A stretch of DNA of 64,000 nucleotides from Mycobacterium sp. Root265 (GCF_001428895.1 NZ_LMJA01000002.1:318268-382267), one strand, 5' to 3'; positions 29,179 through 38,852 are shown, counted from the stretch's first letter. Notes: generated by a model not told the origin, from the letters alone. Numbers and translations are program-made.

Positions 29179-31080
29179 ATGACCACGACTGCAGAAGTTC
29201 AGACGACGGCCGCACAGGCGCCCGTGCCCGATATCCGCCCACGCTGGGAACGTCCGGGGTTGCTGGCGCTGCTCGCCGGCACCGCCGCGCTCTACCTGTG
29301 GGCGCTGGGCTCCAACGGATGGGCCAACAGCTACTACGCCGCCGCTGCACAGGCGGGCACCCAGGACTGGAAGGCCTGGCTGTTCGGGTCCTTCGACGCG
29401 GGCAACGCCATCACGGTGGACAAGCCGCCCGCCGCGCTATGGGCAATGGCCTTGTCCGGCAGAGTGTTCGGATTCAACGAGTTCACCATGCTGCTGCCGC
29501 AGGCCCTGATGGGCGTGGCGGCCGTCGCGGTCTTGTACTTCACCGTGCGGCGCAGCAGTGGACCCGCGGCGGGGCTGATCGCCGGTGCCGCGCTCGCGCT
29601 GACACCGGTTGCGGCGCTGATGTTCCGGTACAACAATCCGGACGCGCTGCTGGTGCTGCTGCTCGTGGTCGCGGCGTACTGCATGGTGCGGGCAACCCAG
29701 CAGGGCAGCATGCGGTGGGTGGCGCTGTCGGGGAGCGCGGTCGGTTTCGCGTTCCTGACCAAGATGCTGCAGGCGTTTCTGGTGGTGCCCGCGCTGAGTC
29801 TGGTGTTCCTGGTTGCCGCACCGATGGCATTCTGGAAGCGCATCGGCGCGTTGCTGGTCGGGGCAGTGGTCGCCGTATTTTCAGCGGGGTGGTACATCGC
29901 ACTGGTGAGCCTGTGGCCGGCGGATTCCCGGCCCTATATCGCCGGATCGAGCGACAACAGCCTGCTGCAGTTGGCATTCGGCTACAACGGTATCGACCGC
30001 ATCGTCGGTCAGGGCCAGCCCGGCGGCGGGCCCGGACAGGGTGGCCCCGGCCCGGGCGGACCCGGCGGTGGGGGAGCCAACCTGTTCTTCGGTGGGGACC
30101 CGGGTATCGGCAGGCTCTTCGGCGCGTCCATGGGGACCGAGGCGTCCTGGCTGCTGCCGGCGGCACTGGTCGGCCTGGTCGCCGTGCTGTGGCTCACCCG
30201 GCGCGCCGCGCGCACCGACATGGTGCGGGCGTCCACGCTGATGTGGGGTGGCTGGCTGCTCGTCACCGGTGCCGTGTTCAGCTTCATGGACGGCATCATC
30301 CATCCGTACTACACGGTGGCCCTCGCTCCGGCGACCGCTGCACTGGTGGGGATTTCGGTGGTCGAGCTGTGGCGTCGCCGCGAGCACCGGGCCGCGCGGG
30401 CGGTGTTGGCACTGACCCTGGCGGGCACCGGAGGGTGGGCCTTCGCCCTGCTGGCGCGACTTCCGCAGTGGTGGCCGGTGCTGCGGTGGTCGGTGCTCAT
30501 CGTGTCCGTGGTCGTCGCGGTGGTACTGGCGTTCGGGGCGCACCGACTGGGCCGGGCGGCCGGTGCGGCGCTGGTGGCCGCGGCCCTGCTGGCCGGCGGC
30601 GCGGGTAGCGCCGCGTGGGCGGTGGCGACCGTCGCAGGCGGCAACAGCGGTGGCCCGATGGCGGTGTCCGGTCCGGCTCAGCAACACGATTTCGGGCCCG
30701 GCGGTCCGGGCGGGCGCCCCGGCGGACCAGGGTCCCGCGTCGACGACACGGCGCTGGCCGACCTGGTGACCGGGCTGGACAATCGGTGGGCGGCAGCGAC
30801 AATCGGCTCCATGATGGCCGGAGATCTGGAACTCAAGAGCGGCGCCTCGATCATGTCGATCGGCGGATTCGCGGGCGGGGACAATTCGCCGACACTGCAG
30901 CAGTTCCAGGACTACGTCGCCGCCGGGGATGTGCGGTACTTCATCGCCGGCGAGCGGTTCGGCCCCGGCGGTCAGCGGGATGGCTCGGGCACCCAGATCA
31001 CCGAGTGGGTGCAGCAGAACTTCGGCACGCTCGATGTCGGTGGCAGCACGGTGTACGACCTGAGCACACCGCTGCGTTGA
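29179..31080 (+). CDS. GT39-type polytopic glycosyltransferase, copy 2
   Basis: 633 residues with the same organisation as 26044: external-loop motif SNGWANSYYAAAAQAG and NAITVDKPP, multiple membrane helices, and a C-terminal exported domain. It differs by a long Gly/Pro/Gln low-complexity loop (about residues 278-298) and a second one near residue 510. The two copies probably glycosylate different acceptors or act as a pair. Ends the operon; carbonic anhydrase follows after 72 bases with its own promoter. Confidence 0.85.
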   Translation: MTTTAEVQTTAAQAPVPDIRPRWERPGLLALLAGTAALYLWALGSNGWANSYYAAAAQAGTQDWKAWLFGSFDAGNAITVDKPPAALWAMALSGRVFGFNEFTMLLPQALMGVAAVAVLYFTVRRSSGPAAGLIAGAALALTPVAALMFRYNNPDALLVLLLVVAAYCMVRATQQGSMRWVALSGSAVGFAFLTKMLQAFLVVPALSLVFLVAAPMAFWKRIGALLVGAVVAVFSAGWYIALVSLWPADSRPYIAGSSDNSLLQLAFGYNGIDRIVGQGQPGGGPGQGGPGPGGPGGGGANLFFGGDPGIGRLFGASMGTEASWLLPAALVGLVAVLWLTRRAARTDMVRASTLMWGGWLLVTGAVFSFMDGIIHPYYTVALAPATAALVGISVVELWRRREHRAARAVLALTLAGTGGWAFALLARLPQWWPVLRWSVLIVSVVVAVVLAFGAHRLGRAAGAALVAAALLAGGAGSAAWAVATVAGGNSGGPMAVSGPAQQHDFGPGGPGGRPGGPGSRVDDTALADLVTGLDNRWAAATIGSMMAGDLELKSGASIMSIGGFAGGDNSPTLQQFQDYVAAGDVRYFIAGERFGPGGQRDGSGTQITEWVQQNFGTLDVGGSTVYDLSTPLR

Positions 31081-31139
31081 TCGCCCACCGCTTCGGCTCA
31101 GCCTGATTCTGGCGGGTACTCATCGCCTGGCTTGCGGGC

Positions 31140-31145
31140 TAGTGT
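31140..31145 (+). promoter_or_regulatory. -10 element TAGTGT for leaderless carbonic anhydrase gene
   Basis: TAGTGT (TANNNT) stands seven bases before the ATG at 31153, the leaderless spacing, and supports that start over the in-frame ATG at 31132. Confidence 0.45.
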
Positions 31146-31152
31146 CCGGCGT

Positions 31153-31644
31153 ATGTCTGTCACCGATGAATACCTGGCCAACAACGACGCGTATGCGGCC
31201 CAGTTCTCCGGGCCGTTGCCGTTGCCGCCGAGCAAGCACGTCGCCGTGGTCGCGTGCATGGACGCCCGCCTGGACGTCTACCGGATCCTCGGGCTCGGCG
31301 ACGGGGAGGCGCACGTCATCCGCAATGCGGGTGGTGTCGTCACCGACGACGAGATCCGTTCCCTGGCGATCAGCCAGCGACTGCTGGGGACCAAGGAGAT
31401 CATCCTGATCCACCACACCGACTGCGGCATGCTGACGTTCACCGATGACGGCTTCAAACAACAGATCCAGGACGAGACCGGGTTGAAGCCGCAATGGGCG
31501 GCCGAGGCATTTCAGGACCTCGACGAGGACGTGCGTCAGTCGCTGCGGCGCATCGAGGCCAGCCCCTTCGTCACCAAGCACGAGTCGCTGCGCGGTTTCG
31601 TCTTCGACGTCGCCACCGGCAGGCTCGCGGAGGTCACTCCCTGA
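31153..31644 (+). CDS. canA: Beta-class carbonic anhydrase
   Basis: 163 residues from the ATG at 31153. Zinc ligands Cys35, His88 and Cys91 and the catalytic dyad Asp37/Arg39 (ACMDAR, HHTDCGM) fall at the same residue numbers as in M. tuberculosis Rv1284 (MtCA1). It interconverts carbon dioxide and bicarbonate in the cytoplasm. In M. tuberculosis the gene lies directly next to cysD; here about 12 kb of sulfur-acquisition genes separate them. Confidence 0.93.
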   Translation: MSVTDEYLANNDAYAAQFSGPLPLPPSKHVAVVACMDARLDVYRILGLGDGEAHVIRNAGGVVTDDEIRSLAISQRLLGTKEIILIHHTDCGMLTFTDDGFKQQIQDETGLKPQWAAEAFQDLDEDVRQSLRRIEASPFVTKHESLRGFVFDVATGRLAEVTP

Positions 31645-32866
31645 CGACTTGCGCACGTTCGGTAACGCCTGGCGTTACCGAACGTGCGGAAATCGGCGGC
31701 CAGGGCACGAACCGCGGGATGTAGCGCCACATCATCGCCGCCCCCGTCACCGAGACCACCCCCAGGACGCTCAGCCCGAGGCTCAGCGGCGCCACGATGG
31801 CGGCGGTGCCCAGCGACAACGGGCCCAGGAACATCCCGGCGTCGTGGGTGAGCCGCCAGGCGGCCAGGAACTCGGCCCGGGTCGCGGCGGGCGCGACATC
31901 GGCGCCCAGGGTCATGATGACGCCGTTACCCAGCCCGTTGCCGATCCCCATGATGACCGCCGCGACGATGATCGACCAGAGCGAGTCGGTGAACGGCAGC
32001 GTGAAGAAGGCGACCGCGATGATGAGCAGGGACGGTACCGCCAGCGCCCGCCTGCCGTAGCGGTCCATCAGTTGCCCGGCAGGGTAGGAACACAACAGGT
32101 CGAAGACGGCACCGACGCCATAGACCAGCGACACCGTCGCGGCGGCCAGACCGATGTGATCGGCCCACAACGGCAGCGCGGCATCGCGCGACGCCCGAGC
32201 CGCGCCCATCAGCAGCGAACCGAAACCCAAGGTGGACAGCAGGATCCCGTGCCGGGTCAGGACGCCGATGACCGATATGCCGCCCGGCGTCGCATCGCCC
32301 GCGCGTGGCGGATCGGGCACCCGGGTCAGCAGATAGCCGGACAGCAGCACGGCGACGCACTGCACGGCCAGCCCACCGCGCAGGCCGATCAGCAGAATGG
32401 CGCCCGCCCCGACGAACGGCCCGACCAACATGCCCAGCCGCCACATCAGCGCGAAGGTCGCCATCGCGCGGGCCCGCATGTGCGCCGGTGCGGCCTCGGC
32501 CAGATAGCTCTGCCGGGCCAGCCCCCATACCGCGGTGGACAGTCCGGTCAGCACCGCACCGATGGCGAGCGCAGCCGGTGTCCACGCCGTCGCCGAGAGC
32601 AGCACACCCGCCGCTCCGATGGCCGAGCCGACGACGATCGCCCGCCGTTCACCGAACCGGGCGACCAGCCGCCCGGCCGGCAGATCGCCGAGCACCGAGC
32701 CCAGGCCGACGAACGCGACGATCAGCCCGGCGACACCGACGGAGGCGCCGAGTTCCCGGGCCAGCAGCGCGATTACCGGTATGCCGGCACCCTGTCCGAT
32801 ACCGAAGATCGCCGAGGGGATGAAGACGGTGGTGACGAATGGGCGCAGGGTGGCCCCGGAGGTCAT
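31634..32866 (-). CDS. MFS transporter
   Basis: 410 residues from the ATG at 32866, which overlaps the stop of the upstream FMN monooxygenase by four bases. Twelve hydrophobic segments with the MFS loop motif (GDLPAGRLVARFGERR). Last gene of the leftward sulfur operon, so it may export a by-product or import a sulfur compound. Its 3' end runs 11 bases into the carbonic anhydrase gene, and its last codons are made from a perfect palindrome at 31652, so the natural end may have been extended by that repeat. Confidence 0.85.
   Translation of the reverse strand: MTSGATLRPFVTTVFIPSAIFGIGQGAGIPVIALLARELGASVGVAGLIVAFVGLGSVLGDLPAGRLVARFGERRAIVVGSAIGAAGVLLSATAWTPAALAIGAVLTGLSTAVWGLARQSYLAEAAPAHMRARAMATFALMWRLGMLVGPFVGAGAILLIGLRGGLAVQCVAVLLSGYLLTRVPDPPRAGDATPGGISVIGVLTRHGILLSTLGFGSLLMGAARASRDAALPLWADHIGLAAATVSLVYGVGAVFDLLCSYPAGQLMDRYGRRALAVPSLLIIAVAFFTLPFTDSLWSIIVAAVIMGIGNGLGNGVIMTLGADVAPAATRAEFLAAWRLTHDAGMFLGPLSLGTAAIVAPLSLGLSVLGVVSVTGAAMMWRYIPRFVPWPPISARSVTPGVTERAQVVRE
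31652..31688. repeat. 18-bp perfect palindrome at convergent gene ends
   Basis: Arms 31652-31669 and 31671-31688 are perfect complements with a single central base. It lies where the carbonic anhydrase and MFS transcripts converge and could stop both. A decayed relative is seen near 41983, so it may belong to a dispersed REP-like family. Confidence 0.75.
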
Positions 32867-34209
32867 GCGCTCGTTTCGGCGGCGTGCTGACCGGCCGGCG
32901 CGAATCGGCTCTGCGGGCGGCACAGTCCATAGTGGTCGCGCAACGTGTGTCCGCTGTACTCGGTGCGGAACAGGCCGCGGCGCTGCAGGATCGGCACCAC
33001 CTGGGAGACGAAGTCCTCCAGCCCGCCGGGCAGGTAGGGCGGCATCACGTTGAATCCGTCGGCGGCGCCGGCCTCGAACCACTCCTGCAGGTTGTCGGCG
33101 ACCTGCTCGGCGGTGCCGGCGAAGGTGCGGTGCCCGCGTCCGCCGCCGAGTTTGGCGATCAGCTGGCGGACGGTGAGGGACTCCTGCTCGGCGAGATCCT
33201 TCACCAGTTGGTAGCGGCTCTTGTTGCCCTGGATCTGCTCGATCGGTGGTAGCGCGGGCAGCGGTGCGTCCAGCGCATGGGCGGTCAGGTCGACTCCGAG
33301 CATGTTGGACAGTTGGCGCAGCGAATATTCCGGTGAAATCAGGTCGGTGAGCTCCTGTTCCAGTTCCAGGGCGGCCTCTTCGGTGGGGCCGATGTAGGCC
33401 ACGATGCCGGGCAGGATCTTGATCTCATCGGCGCTGCGACCGTAGGCCACGGCGCGGGCCTTGACATCGCGGTAGAACGCCACCCCTTCGTCGATGGTGC
33501 GTTGGGCGGTGAAGATCGCCTCGGCGTAGTGCGCGGCGAAATCCTTGCCGCTCTCCGAGGACCCGGCCTGCACCAGCAGTGGGCGGCCCTGCACCGAACG
33601 CGGTGAGTTGAGCGGGCCGCGCACCCGGAACAGATCTCCGTCGTGGTCGATGCTGTGCACCTTGTCCGGGTCGGCGAACACCCCGGTGCCGGGGTCGAGC
33701 ACGATCGCGTCGTCATCCCAGCTGTCCCATAACGCGGTGGCCACGTCCACGAATTCCTGTGCGCGGCGGTACCGCCCGGCGTGATCGGGGATGTCGTCGA
33801 GTCCGAAGTTGGCGGCTTCGTCGGCGCCCGCCGAGGTGACGATGTTCCAGCCGGCCCGCCCGCCGCTGATGTGGTCGAGCGAGGCGAAGCTGCGGGCCAG
33901 GGTGTAGGGCGAGTGGTATCCGGTCGACGCGGTGGCGATGAGGCCGACGTGCTCGGTGGCCGAGGCGATCGCGGTCAGCAGCGTGATCGGCTCGAACACG
34001 GCCTGGGTGTTGTGCTTGATGCGCGGGCCGACCGCCAGACCGTCGGCGAAGAACACCGAGTCCAGCCTGCCGCGCTCGGCGATACGACCCAGCTCCTGGA
34101 AGTGCGCGACGCTCAGGATGTTGCGCGCGTCGGTTCGCGGATGACGCCAGGCCGCCTCGTGGTGGCCGACACCCATCAGGAACGCGTTGAGATGCAACTG
34201 CTGTGACAT
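32863..34209 (-). CDS. FMNH2-dependent monooxygenase, NtaA/SnaA/DszA family, second copy
   Basis: 448 residues, same family as the enzyme at 13249 with the matching segments (VFFADGLAV, GRAGWNIVTSAG, PLLVQAGSSESGKDF). It is part of a leftward operon with a sulfonate-type ABC transporter, so a sulfonate, sulfone or related organosulfur substrate is likely. The reductase partner is not in the operon. It overlaps the MFS gene by four bases and starts 28 bases after the permease gene ends. Confidence 0.88.
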   Translation of the reverse strand: MSQQLHLNAFLMGVGHHEAAWRHPRTDARNILSVAHFQELGRIAERGRLDSVFFADGLAVGPRIKHNTQAVFEPITLLTAIASATEHVGLIATASTGYHSPYTLARSFASLDHISGGRAGWNIVTSAGADEAANFGLDDIPDHAGRYRRAQEFVDVATALWDSWDDDAIVLDPGTGVFADPDKVHSIDHDGDLFRVRGPLNSPRSVQGRPLLVQAGSSESGKDFAAHYAEAIFTAQRTIDEGVAFYRDVKARAVAYGRSADEIKILPGIVAYIGPTEEAALELEQELTDLISPEYSLRQLSNMLGVDLTAHALDAPLPALPPIEQIQGNKSRYQLVKDLAEQESLTVRQLIAKLGGGRGHRTFAGTAEQVADNLQEWFEAGAADGFNVMPPYLPGGLEDFVSQVVPILQRRGLFRTEYSGHTLRDHYGLCRPQSRFAPAGQHAAETSA

Positions 34210-34237
34210 TCTGACTTTCTGGTTGGTGAACGGTGCG

Positions 34238-35104
34238 CTAGTTGTTGACCCGCCAGCGGGACAATCGCCGTTCCACGGCGACGATCACACCGTTGAACGC
34301 GAGCCCGACCAACGCGATCGTGACGATGCCGGCGTACATCTCGGGAATCTGGAAGTTGAGCTGCGACGCGGTGATCAGATACCCGAGACCGGCTTTGGCG
34401 CCGACCATCTCGGCGGCGATGAGCACCAGGATCGATGAGGCCGCAGCCATCCGCAGCCCGGTGAAGATCGTCGGGACCGAGGCCGGCAGGATCACCTTCT
34501 GGAACAACCGGACCGGGGACAGTCCCAGCGAACGGGCGGACTTGATCAGCAAGGGATCGACCGTGCGGACGCCGGAGATGGTGTTCAGCAGGATCGGGAA
34601 GGTCGAGGCGTACACCACCAGAGCGACCTTGGAGGTCTCACCGATCCCGAGGATGAGGATGAACACCGGCAGCAGCGCCAGCGCGGCCGTGTTGCGGAAC
34701 AGCTCCAGAATCGGGTTGAGGAACTCGGCAACCGGCCGGTACCAGGCGATCGCGATACCCAGCGGGATGGCGACGGCGACCGCGATGACGAAGCCGAGCA
34801 GGGCCCGGGACAGGCTCGCCGACACATGCTCCCAGAGTTGACCGTTGCCGACCAGCGTGATGAAGGTCTCGGCCACCTGGCTGAACGGGGGCAGGAAGAC
34901 CTTGTCCACCAGCCCGATTCGCGGGGCGATCTCCCATACCGCCAGGAACGCCAGGATGGCGGCGGCCGGTTTGAAGATCTTCCAGGCCAGCGAGCCGACC
35001 GACCGGCGAAGCCCGCGGGACGCCGGGGGAGCCGACGCCGGAGGTGCCGGTGACGACGCGGCGACGGGAACGGCCTCGGCCGGGGTGGCGATGGCGCTAG
35101 ACAT
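34238..35104 (-). CDS. ABC transporter permease, SsuC/TauC type
   Basis: 288 residues from the ATG at 35104 (a TTG two codons earlier is possible). An Ala/Pro-rich cytoplasmic N-terminus (about 1-40) precedes six membrane helices and the EAA loop (IKSARSLGLSPVRLFQKVILPASVP). The family imports sulfonates, taurine or nitrate-like anions. The start overlaps the end of the ATPase gene by eight bases. Confidence 0.88.
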   Translation of the reverse strand: MSSAIATPAEAVPVAASSPAPPASAPPASRGLRRSVGSLAWKIFKPAAAILAFLAVWEIAPRIGLVDKVFLPPFSQVAETFITLVGNGQLWEHVSASLSRALLGFVIAVAVAIPLGIAIAWYRPVAEFLNPILELFRNTAALALLPVFILILGIGETSKVALVVYASTFPILLNTISGVRTVDPLLIKSARSLGLSPVRLFQKVILPASVPTIFTGLRMAAASSILVLIAAEMVGAKAGLGYLITASQLNFQIPEMYAGIVTIALVGLAFNGVIVAVERRLSRWRVNN

Positions 35105-35927
35105 GGACAACCTCGCTGTCGTCGGCCGGGGCCGTCAGCTCCTGGGTGCGGGCACGCTCGACCTCGTGATGCAGCAGCGTCCAGATGTGGTGGCGCAGCG
35201 ACCGGAAACCCTCGCTGGATCGGACATCCTCGGCGCTGCGGTCGATGTCGACGTCCACGATGTTCTTGATCCGGCCCGGTCGTGAGGTCAGCACGGTGAC
35301 CCGCTGGCCCAGGTAGATCGCCTCGTCGATGCCGTGGGTGATGAACAGGATCGTCTTGCCGGTGGTCTCCCAGATGCGCAGCAGTTCGTCCTGCAACGAT
35401 TCCCGGGTCTGGGCGTCCAACGCGGCGAAGGGCTCGTCCATCAGCAGCACTTCGGGGTCGAAGGCCAGGCTGCGGGCGATCGCCACCCGCTGTTTCATGC
35501 CGCCGGAGAGTTCGTGCGGATAGCGATCGCCGAAACTGCGCAGGCCCACCAGATCCAGATAGTGCTCGGCGCGTTCCCGACGTTCGGCTTTGCCCAGGCC
35601 CTTTGCCTCCAGCCCGAATTCGATGTTCTTGCGGGCGGTGCGCCAGGGCAGCAGCGCGTACTGCTGGAACACGATGCCGCGGTCAAGTCCTGGTCCGGTC
35701 ACGGGTGTGCCGTCCAGCAGGATGGCACCCGACGTCGGTTCGGTCAGGCCGCCGAGCAGATCCAGCAGGGTGGACTTGCCGCATCCGCTGGGGCCCACCA
35801 GCACCAGGAACTCGCCCGCGGCCAGATCGATGGTGATGTCCTCGACGGCGGTGAAAGCGGTGTCCTCGCCGCGGATCGGGAACTGCTTGGTCACATGCTG
35901 CAAGCTCAGCTTCGGATGTCCGGTCAT
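35097..35927 (-). CDS. ABC transporter ATPase, SsuB/TauB type
   Basis: 276 residues. Walker A GPSGCGKST, Q-loop VFQQYALLPW, signature LSGGMKQR, Walker B LLMDEPFAALD and H-loop FITHGIDEA match the nitrate/sulfonate/taurine importer ATPases. Start chosen at the ATG at 35927, where the binding-protein gene ends with a four-base overlap. Energises the permease encoded downstream. Confidence 0.92.
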   Translation of the reverse strand: MTGHPKLSLQHVTKQFPIRGEDTAFTAVEDITIDLAAGEFLVLVGPSGCGKSTLLDLLGGLTEPTSGAILLDGTPVTGPGLDRGIVFQQYALLPWRTARKNIEFGLEAKGLGKAERRERAEHYLDLVGLRSFGDRYPHELSGGMKQRVAIARSLAFDPEVLLMDEPFAALDAQTRESLQDELLRIWETTGKTILFITHGIDEAIYLGQRVTVLTSRPGRIKNIVDVDIDRSAEDVRSSEGFRSLRHHIWTLLHHEVERARTQELTAPADDSEVVHV

Positions 35928-36991
35928 TTCTTCGCCAATGGTTGTCCGTCGGGACCGCTGCCGTCGGGATAGCTGCCGTTGGCATACGGATTGAATTCGT
36001 TGGTGTAGAGGTCGGAGGCCTTCAACGTGCCCTCGTCCAGCTCGCCGTTGCGCACCAGCCAGTCGATCCAGGTCTGCAGTTCGCGTTCGGCGATCACCCC
36101 GCCGGCCACCGGAATGCCCGTGCTGCGCCAGAAGTCGATGGCCGCGGTGTTCTCGTTGCGCTTGCGCTGATGGATGATCTCCCTGAATTTCGCCAGTACC
36201 TCCTCGCGAGGGGTGACCTGGGTCCAGCGGGTGGCGCGGGCGGTGCCCTGGACGAAATCCGCGGAGGCTTCCGGGTTGTCGGCGATGAAGTCGTCGCGCA
36301 GGACGTAGGTGCCGTAGCTGAACGCGCCGAACAACGACTTGTCGGTGAACAGCGGGCGGATCCCGCCGCGCTTCAAGGCGCCTTCGCGATAGATGTCGTT
36401 CAGGGCTGCGACGTCGATCTGGCCGTCCCGCAACGCCTGCTCCGTGTTCACCGGGGGCACCACGGTCAGCGCGACGGTCTTGATCTCGTCGCTGGAGAGG
36501 CCCTCCTTGGCCAGCCACTCCCGGGTCAGGAACTCGTGGTGCGCTCCGAGGGTGTTCATCCCGACCTTCTTGTCGATGAGGTCGCGGGCGGATCGAATGG
36601 GGCTGTCCTCCAGGACGTAATAGCCGGTGTATTCGGCGTCGTCGGCACCGTAGGAACTGAGCACCGAGGTGATGTTGGCACCCGCCGCGTTCAGTTTCAC
36701 CACGGCGCCGTTGAACGCCGAACCGAATTCGACATCACCGGTGGCCGCGGACTGGATGTCCTGAGGGCCACTGGTGGTGTCGCCCACCCATTCCAGCTTC
36801 ACCTTCTCGAAATAGCCGAGCGCCTCGGCCAGTTCGGGCATCTTCACTTCGCCGGTGGAACCCTGGTACCGCAGTACGGTTTTGCCATCGGCGTTCTGGG
36901 TGCCCTGGTCGGACGACCCGCAGGCGGCGAGACACAGCGCCACCACCGCCGCGAGCGCGGTGACAAGTGTTCTGCTGGATCTGTGTCTCAT
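35924..36991 (-). CDS. Sulfonate-type ABC transporter binding lipoprotein, copy 1
   Basis: 355 residues with a lipoprotein signal ending LCLAAC (Cys about 24). The body is an SsuA/TauA/NMT1-type periplasmic binding fold (GDVEFGSAFNGAVVKL, SPIRSARDLIDKKVG, YVLRDDFIADNPEA). It should capture an aliphatic sulfonate or sulfate ester for the ABC importer encoded next. It has a close paralogue at 38830. Overlaps the ATPase start by four bases. Confidence 0.9.
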   Translation of the reverse strand: MRHRSSRTLVTALAAVVALCLAACGSSDQGTQNADGKTVLRYQGSTGEVKMPELAEALGYFEKVKLEWVGDTTSGPQDIQSAATGDVEFGSAFNGAVVKLNAAGANITSVLSSYGADDAEYTGYYVLEDSPIRSARDLIDKKVGMNTLGAHHEFLTREWLAKEGLSSDEIKTVALTVVPPVNTEQALRDGQIDVAALNDIYREGALKRGGIRPLFTDKSLFGAFSYGTYVLRDDFIADNPEASADFVQGTARATRWTQVTPREEVLAKFREIIHQRKRNENTAAIDFWRSTGIPVAGGVIAERELQTWIDWLVRNGELDEGTLKASDLYTNEFNPYANGSYPDGSGPDGQPLAKK

Positions 36992-37082
36992 CGATGTGTC
37001 CCCCTGGATCTGATATGCCCATGCTGGCAGCGGGCTCGCGTCCGCTGAACCTTTTGCCTCTGCCGGAATGCAAAGGGCGGAG

Positions 37083-38048
37083 CTAGTTCCCGTCGCCCAC
37101 CGCGCCGCGGAACTCTGCTCCTGCGATGGACAGGGACGCCAACCCGTCCGGGCCGACCGGGATGTCGCCCTCCAGCGTGGTGCGGTACAGCACCCGGGTG
37201 GTCTGCACGTCGTCGAGATCGGTGGGGGCCAGGTGCGCGGTGGCGCGGTTGTCCCAGAACGCGACGGTGCCCGCGCGCCAGCGCAGCCGCACCGTGTACG
37301 CCGGGTTGGTGACCTCGTCGAAGAACAGATCGAGCAGCCGGTCGCTCTGTGCAGGCGACAGGCCGACCAGGCGGGCGGTGAAACCCGGTGTGACGAACAG
37401 CGAACGCTCGCCGGTGACCGGATGCACGCGCACCACCGGGTGTTCGGTGACGATCGGATTGGACCGGGTCTTCTCGGCATAGCTGCTGTCATAGGACCAT
37501 TGCGGATGACGTCCGCCGAAGCGATGCTCGGCGCGCAACCCGTCGGCCAGCAGTTTCAGCGGCTGCGGGAGTCCGTTGTAGGCCGCGGCCAGGTTGGTCC
37601 ACTGGGTGTCCCCGCCCTGCTCGGGCACGATGTCGGCGCGCAGCACGGTGGCCGCCGGAGGATTGACCAGTGCGGTGACGTCGGTGTGCCACTTGTTGTC
37701 GTAGCTGTACTTGACCTTGCCGAATCGCTTCGCGTACTTGCGGCTGTCGACGGCGAGAATCTCCGGAAAGCCCTCCGGTGCCTCATCGTCATAGGGGTGC
37801 GACGGGGTCACCGTGCCGAACCGGGCCGAGAACGCGATCTGATCGGCGTGTTCGATCTGCTGGCCGTGAAAGAACAACACCTTGTACCGGTGCAGCGCGG
37901 CCCGGATGGCGTCGACCTGAGCGTCGGTCAGGGTGTGGCGCAGATCGACCCCCGTGACCTCGGCGCCGATATGGCCAGCCACCGCAGCGAAGTGCGGTGG
38001 CGCGGCGGAATCTGCTGATGTGCTGTCTTTTTCGATCGTGACGCTCAT
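37083..38048 (-). CDS. TauD/AtsK-type 2-oxoglutarate-dependent dioxygenase
   Basis: 321 residues. The iron-binding facial triad is seen as WHTDVT (His and Asp) and the distal His in ATAHLAPTD, with the 2-oxoglutarate Arg in TTRVLYRTTLEG. Enzymes of this group release sulfite from taurine and sulfonates, or sulfate from alkyl sulfate esters; mycobacterial Rv3406 is a sulfate-ester member. Start supported by GGGGGATC just upstream. It leads the leftward operon with the transporter, consistent with sulfur scavenging during sulfate starvation. Confidence 0.9.
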   Translation of the reverse strand: MSVTIEKDSTSADSAAPPHFAAVAGHIGAEVTGVDLRHTLTDAQVDAIRAALHRYKVLFFHGQQIEHADQIAFSARFGTVTPSHPYDDEAPEGFPEILAVDSRKYAKRFGKVKYSYDNKWHTDVTALVNPPAATVLRADIVPEQGGDTQWTNLAAAYNGLPQPLKLLADGLRAEHRFGGRHPQWSYDSSYAEKTRSNPIVTEHPVVRVHPVTGERSLFVTPGFTARLVGLSPAQSDRLLDLFFDEVTNPAYTVRLRWRAGTVAFWDNRATAHLAPTDLDDVQTTRVLYRTTLEGDIPVGPDGLASLSIAGAEFRGAVGDGN

Positions 38049-38138
38049 GATGATCCCCCTGGTTGGCTGTTGGCTGTGTCTTCATGATCGGCAACGCCGG
38101 TGCCACCGGGAATGCGGCTTTCACGATGTGAGAGAGGA

Positions 38139-38852
38139 TCAGCGTGAGCTTATGTCCCGCCGTGCTCCGATGCGCCTGGCGTGCTGCTGAATCACCGGCA
38201 GGATGTCGCGGATCAGCTCGTCGGTGAGCCGGCTGCGCAATGCCTGGACCCCGACCGAACCCCACACCAATCCGTCCGCACCGAAAACCGGTACCGCGAT
38301 CGCGCGGACGTGCTCACCCTGGGTGCCGACGGTATCGGCGTAACCCCGGCGGCGCACCCGTTCCAGCGTCGCCACCGCGGGCCTGCGGTGGAACGCGAGC
38401 ATCGCCATCCCCATCGCGCTGTCGGTGAGTGCCTGCCGTGACCCGGGAAGCTGGTTGCCGCAGAATTTCTGCACCGGGCGGCCCGAGCAGACGGTGACGA
38501 CCTCGTTGTCCTCGGGCATGCCGAGGCTGGCGGTGATCCCGATATCACCGGCCAGTGAATACAGGTGCGGGGCAACCGTTTGCACGTTGAGTCGGTGCAG
38601 GGCCGGTGCCGCCAGCGCGACCATCCCGGCGCCCACCCGGTAGTACTCGCCGTCTGCGGAACGCTCCAGCAGCCCGCCGTGCAGCAGCGCCTGGCTCAAC
38701 CGGTAGGCGGTGCTCAACGGCAGCCCGGTGCGGGCCGCGATGGACGTCAGCGTCAGTTGGTCCTCGGACTCCCCGACGGCGGTGAGGATGGCGATGGCCC
38801 GGTGCAGGACCTGCGGCCCGGGCGGGGCCTCACCGGCCGAGTGCCTGGCCAT
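38139..38852 (-). CDS. IclR-family transcriptional regulator
   Basis: 237 residues. N-terminal winged helix-turn-helix (about 12-72; SIAARTGLPLSTAYRLSQAL) and C-terminal IclR effector-binding domain (about 85-230; CSGRPVQKFCGN, HVRAIAVPVFG). Its start overlaps the end of the binding-protein gene by 23 bases, so the two are co-expressed. It probably controls the sulfur genes on one or both sides; the effector is not known. Confidence 0.9.
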   Translation of the reverse strand: MARHSAGEAPPGPQVLHRAIAILTAVGESEDQLTLTSIAARTGLPLSTAYRLSQALLHGGLLERSADGEYYRVGAGMVALAAPALHRLNVQTVAPHLYSLAGDIGITASLGMPEDNEVVTVCSGRPVQKFCGNQLPGSRQALTDSAMGMAMLAFHRRPAVATLERVRRRGYADTVGTQGEHVRAIAVPVFGADGLVWGSVGVQALRSRLTDELIRDILPVIQQHARRIGARRDISSR

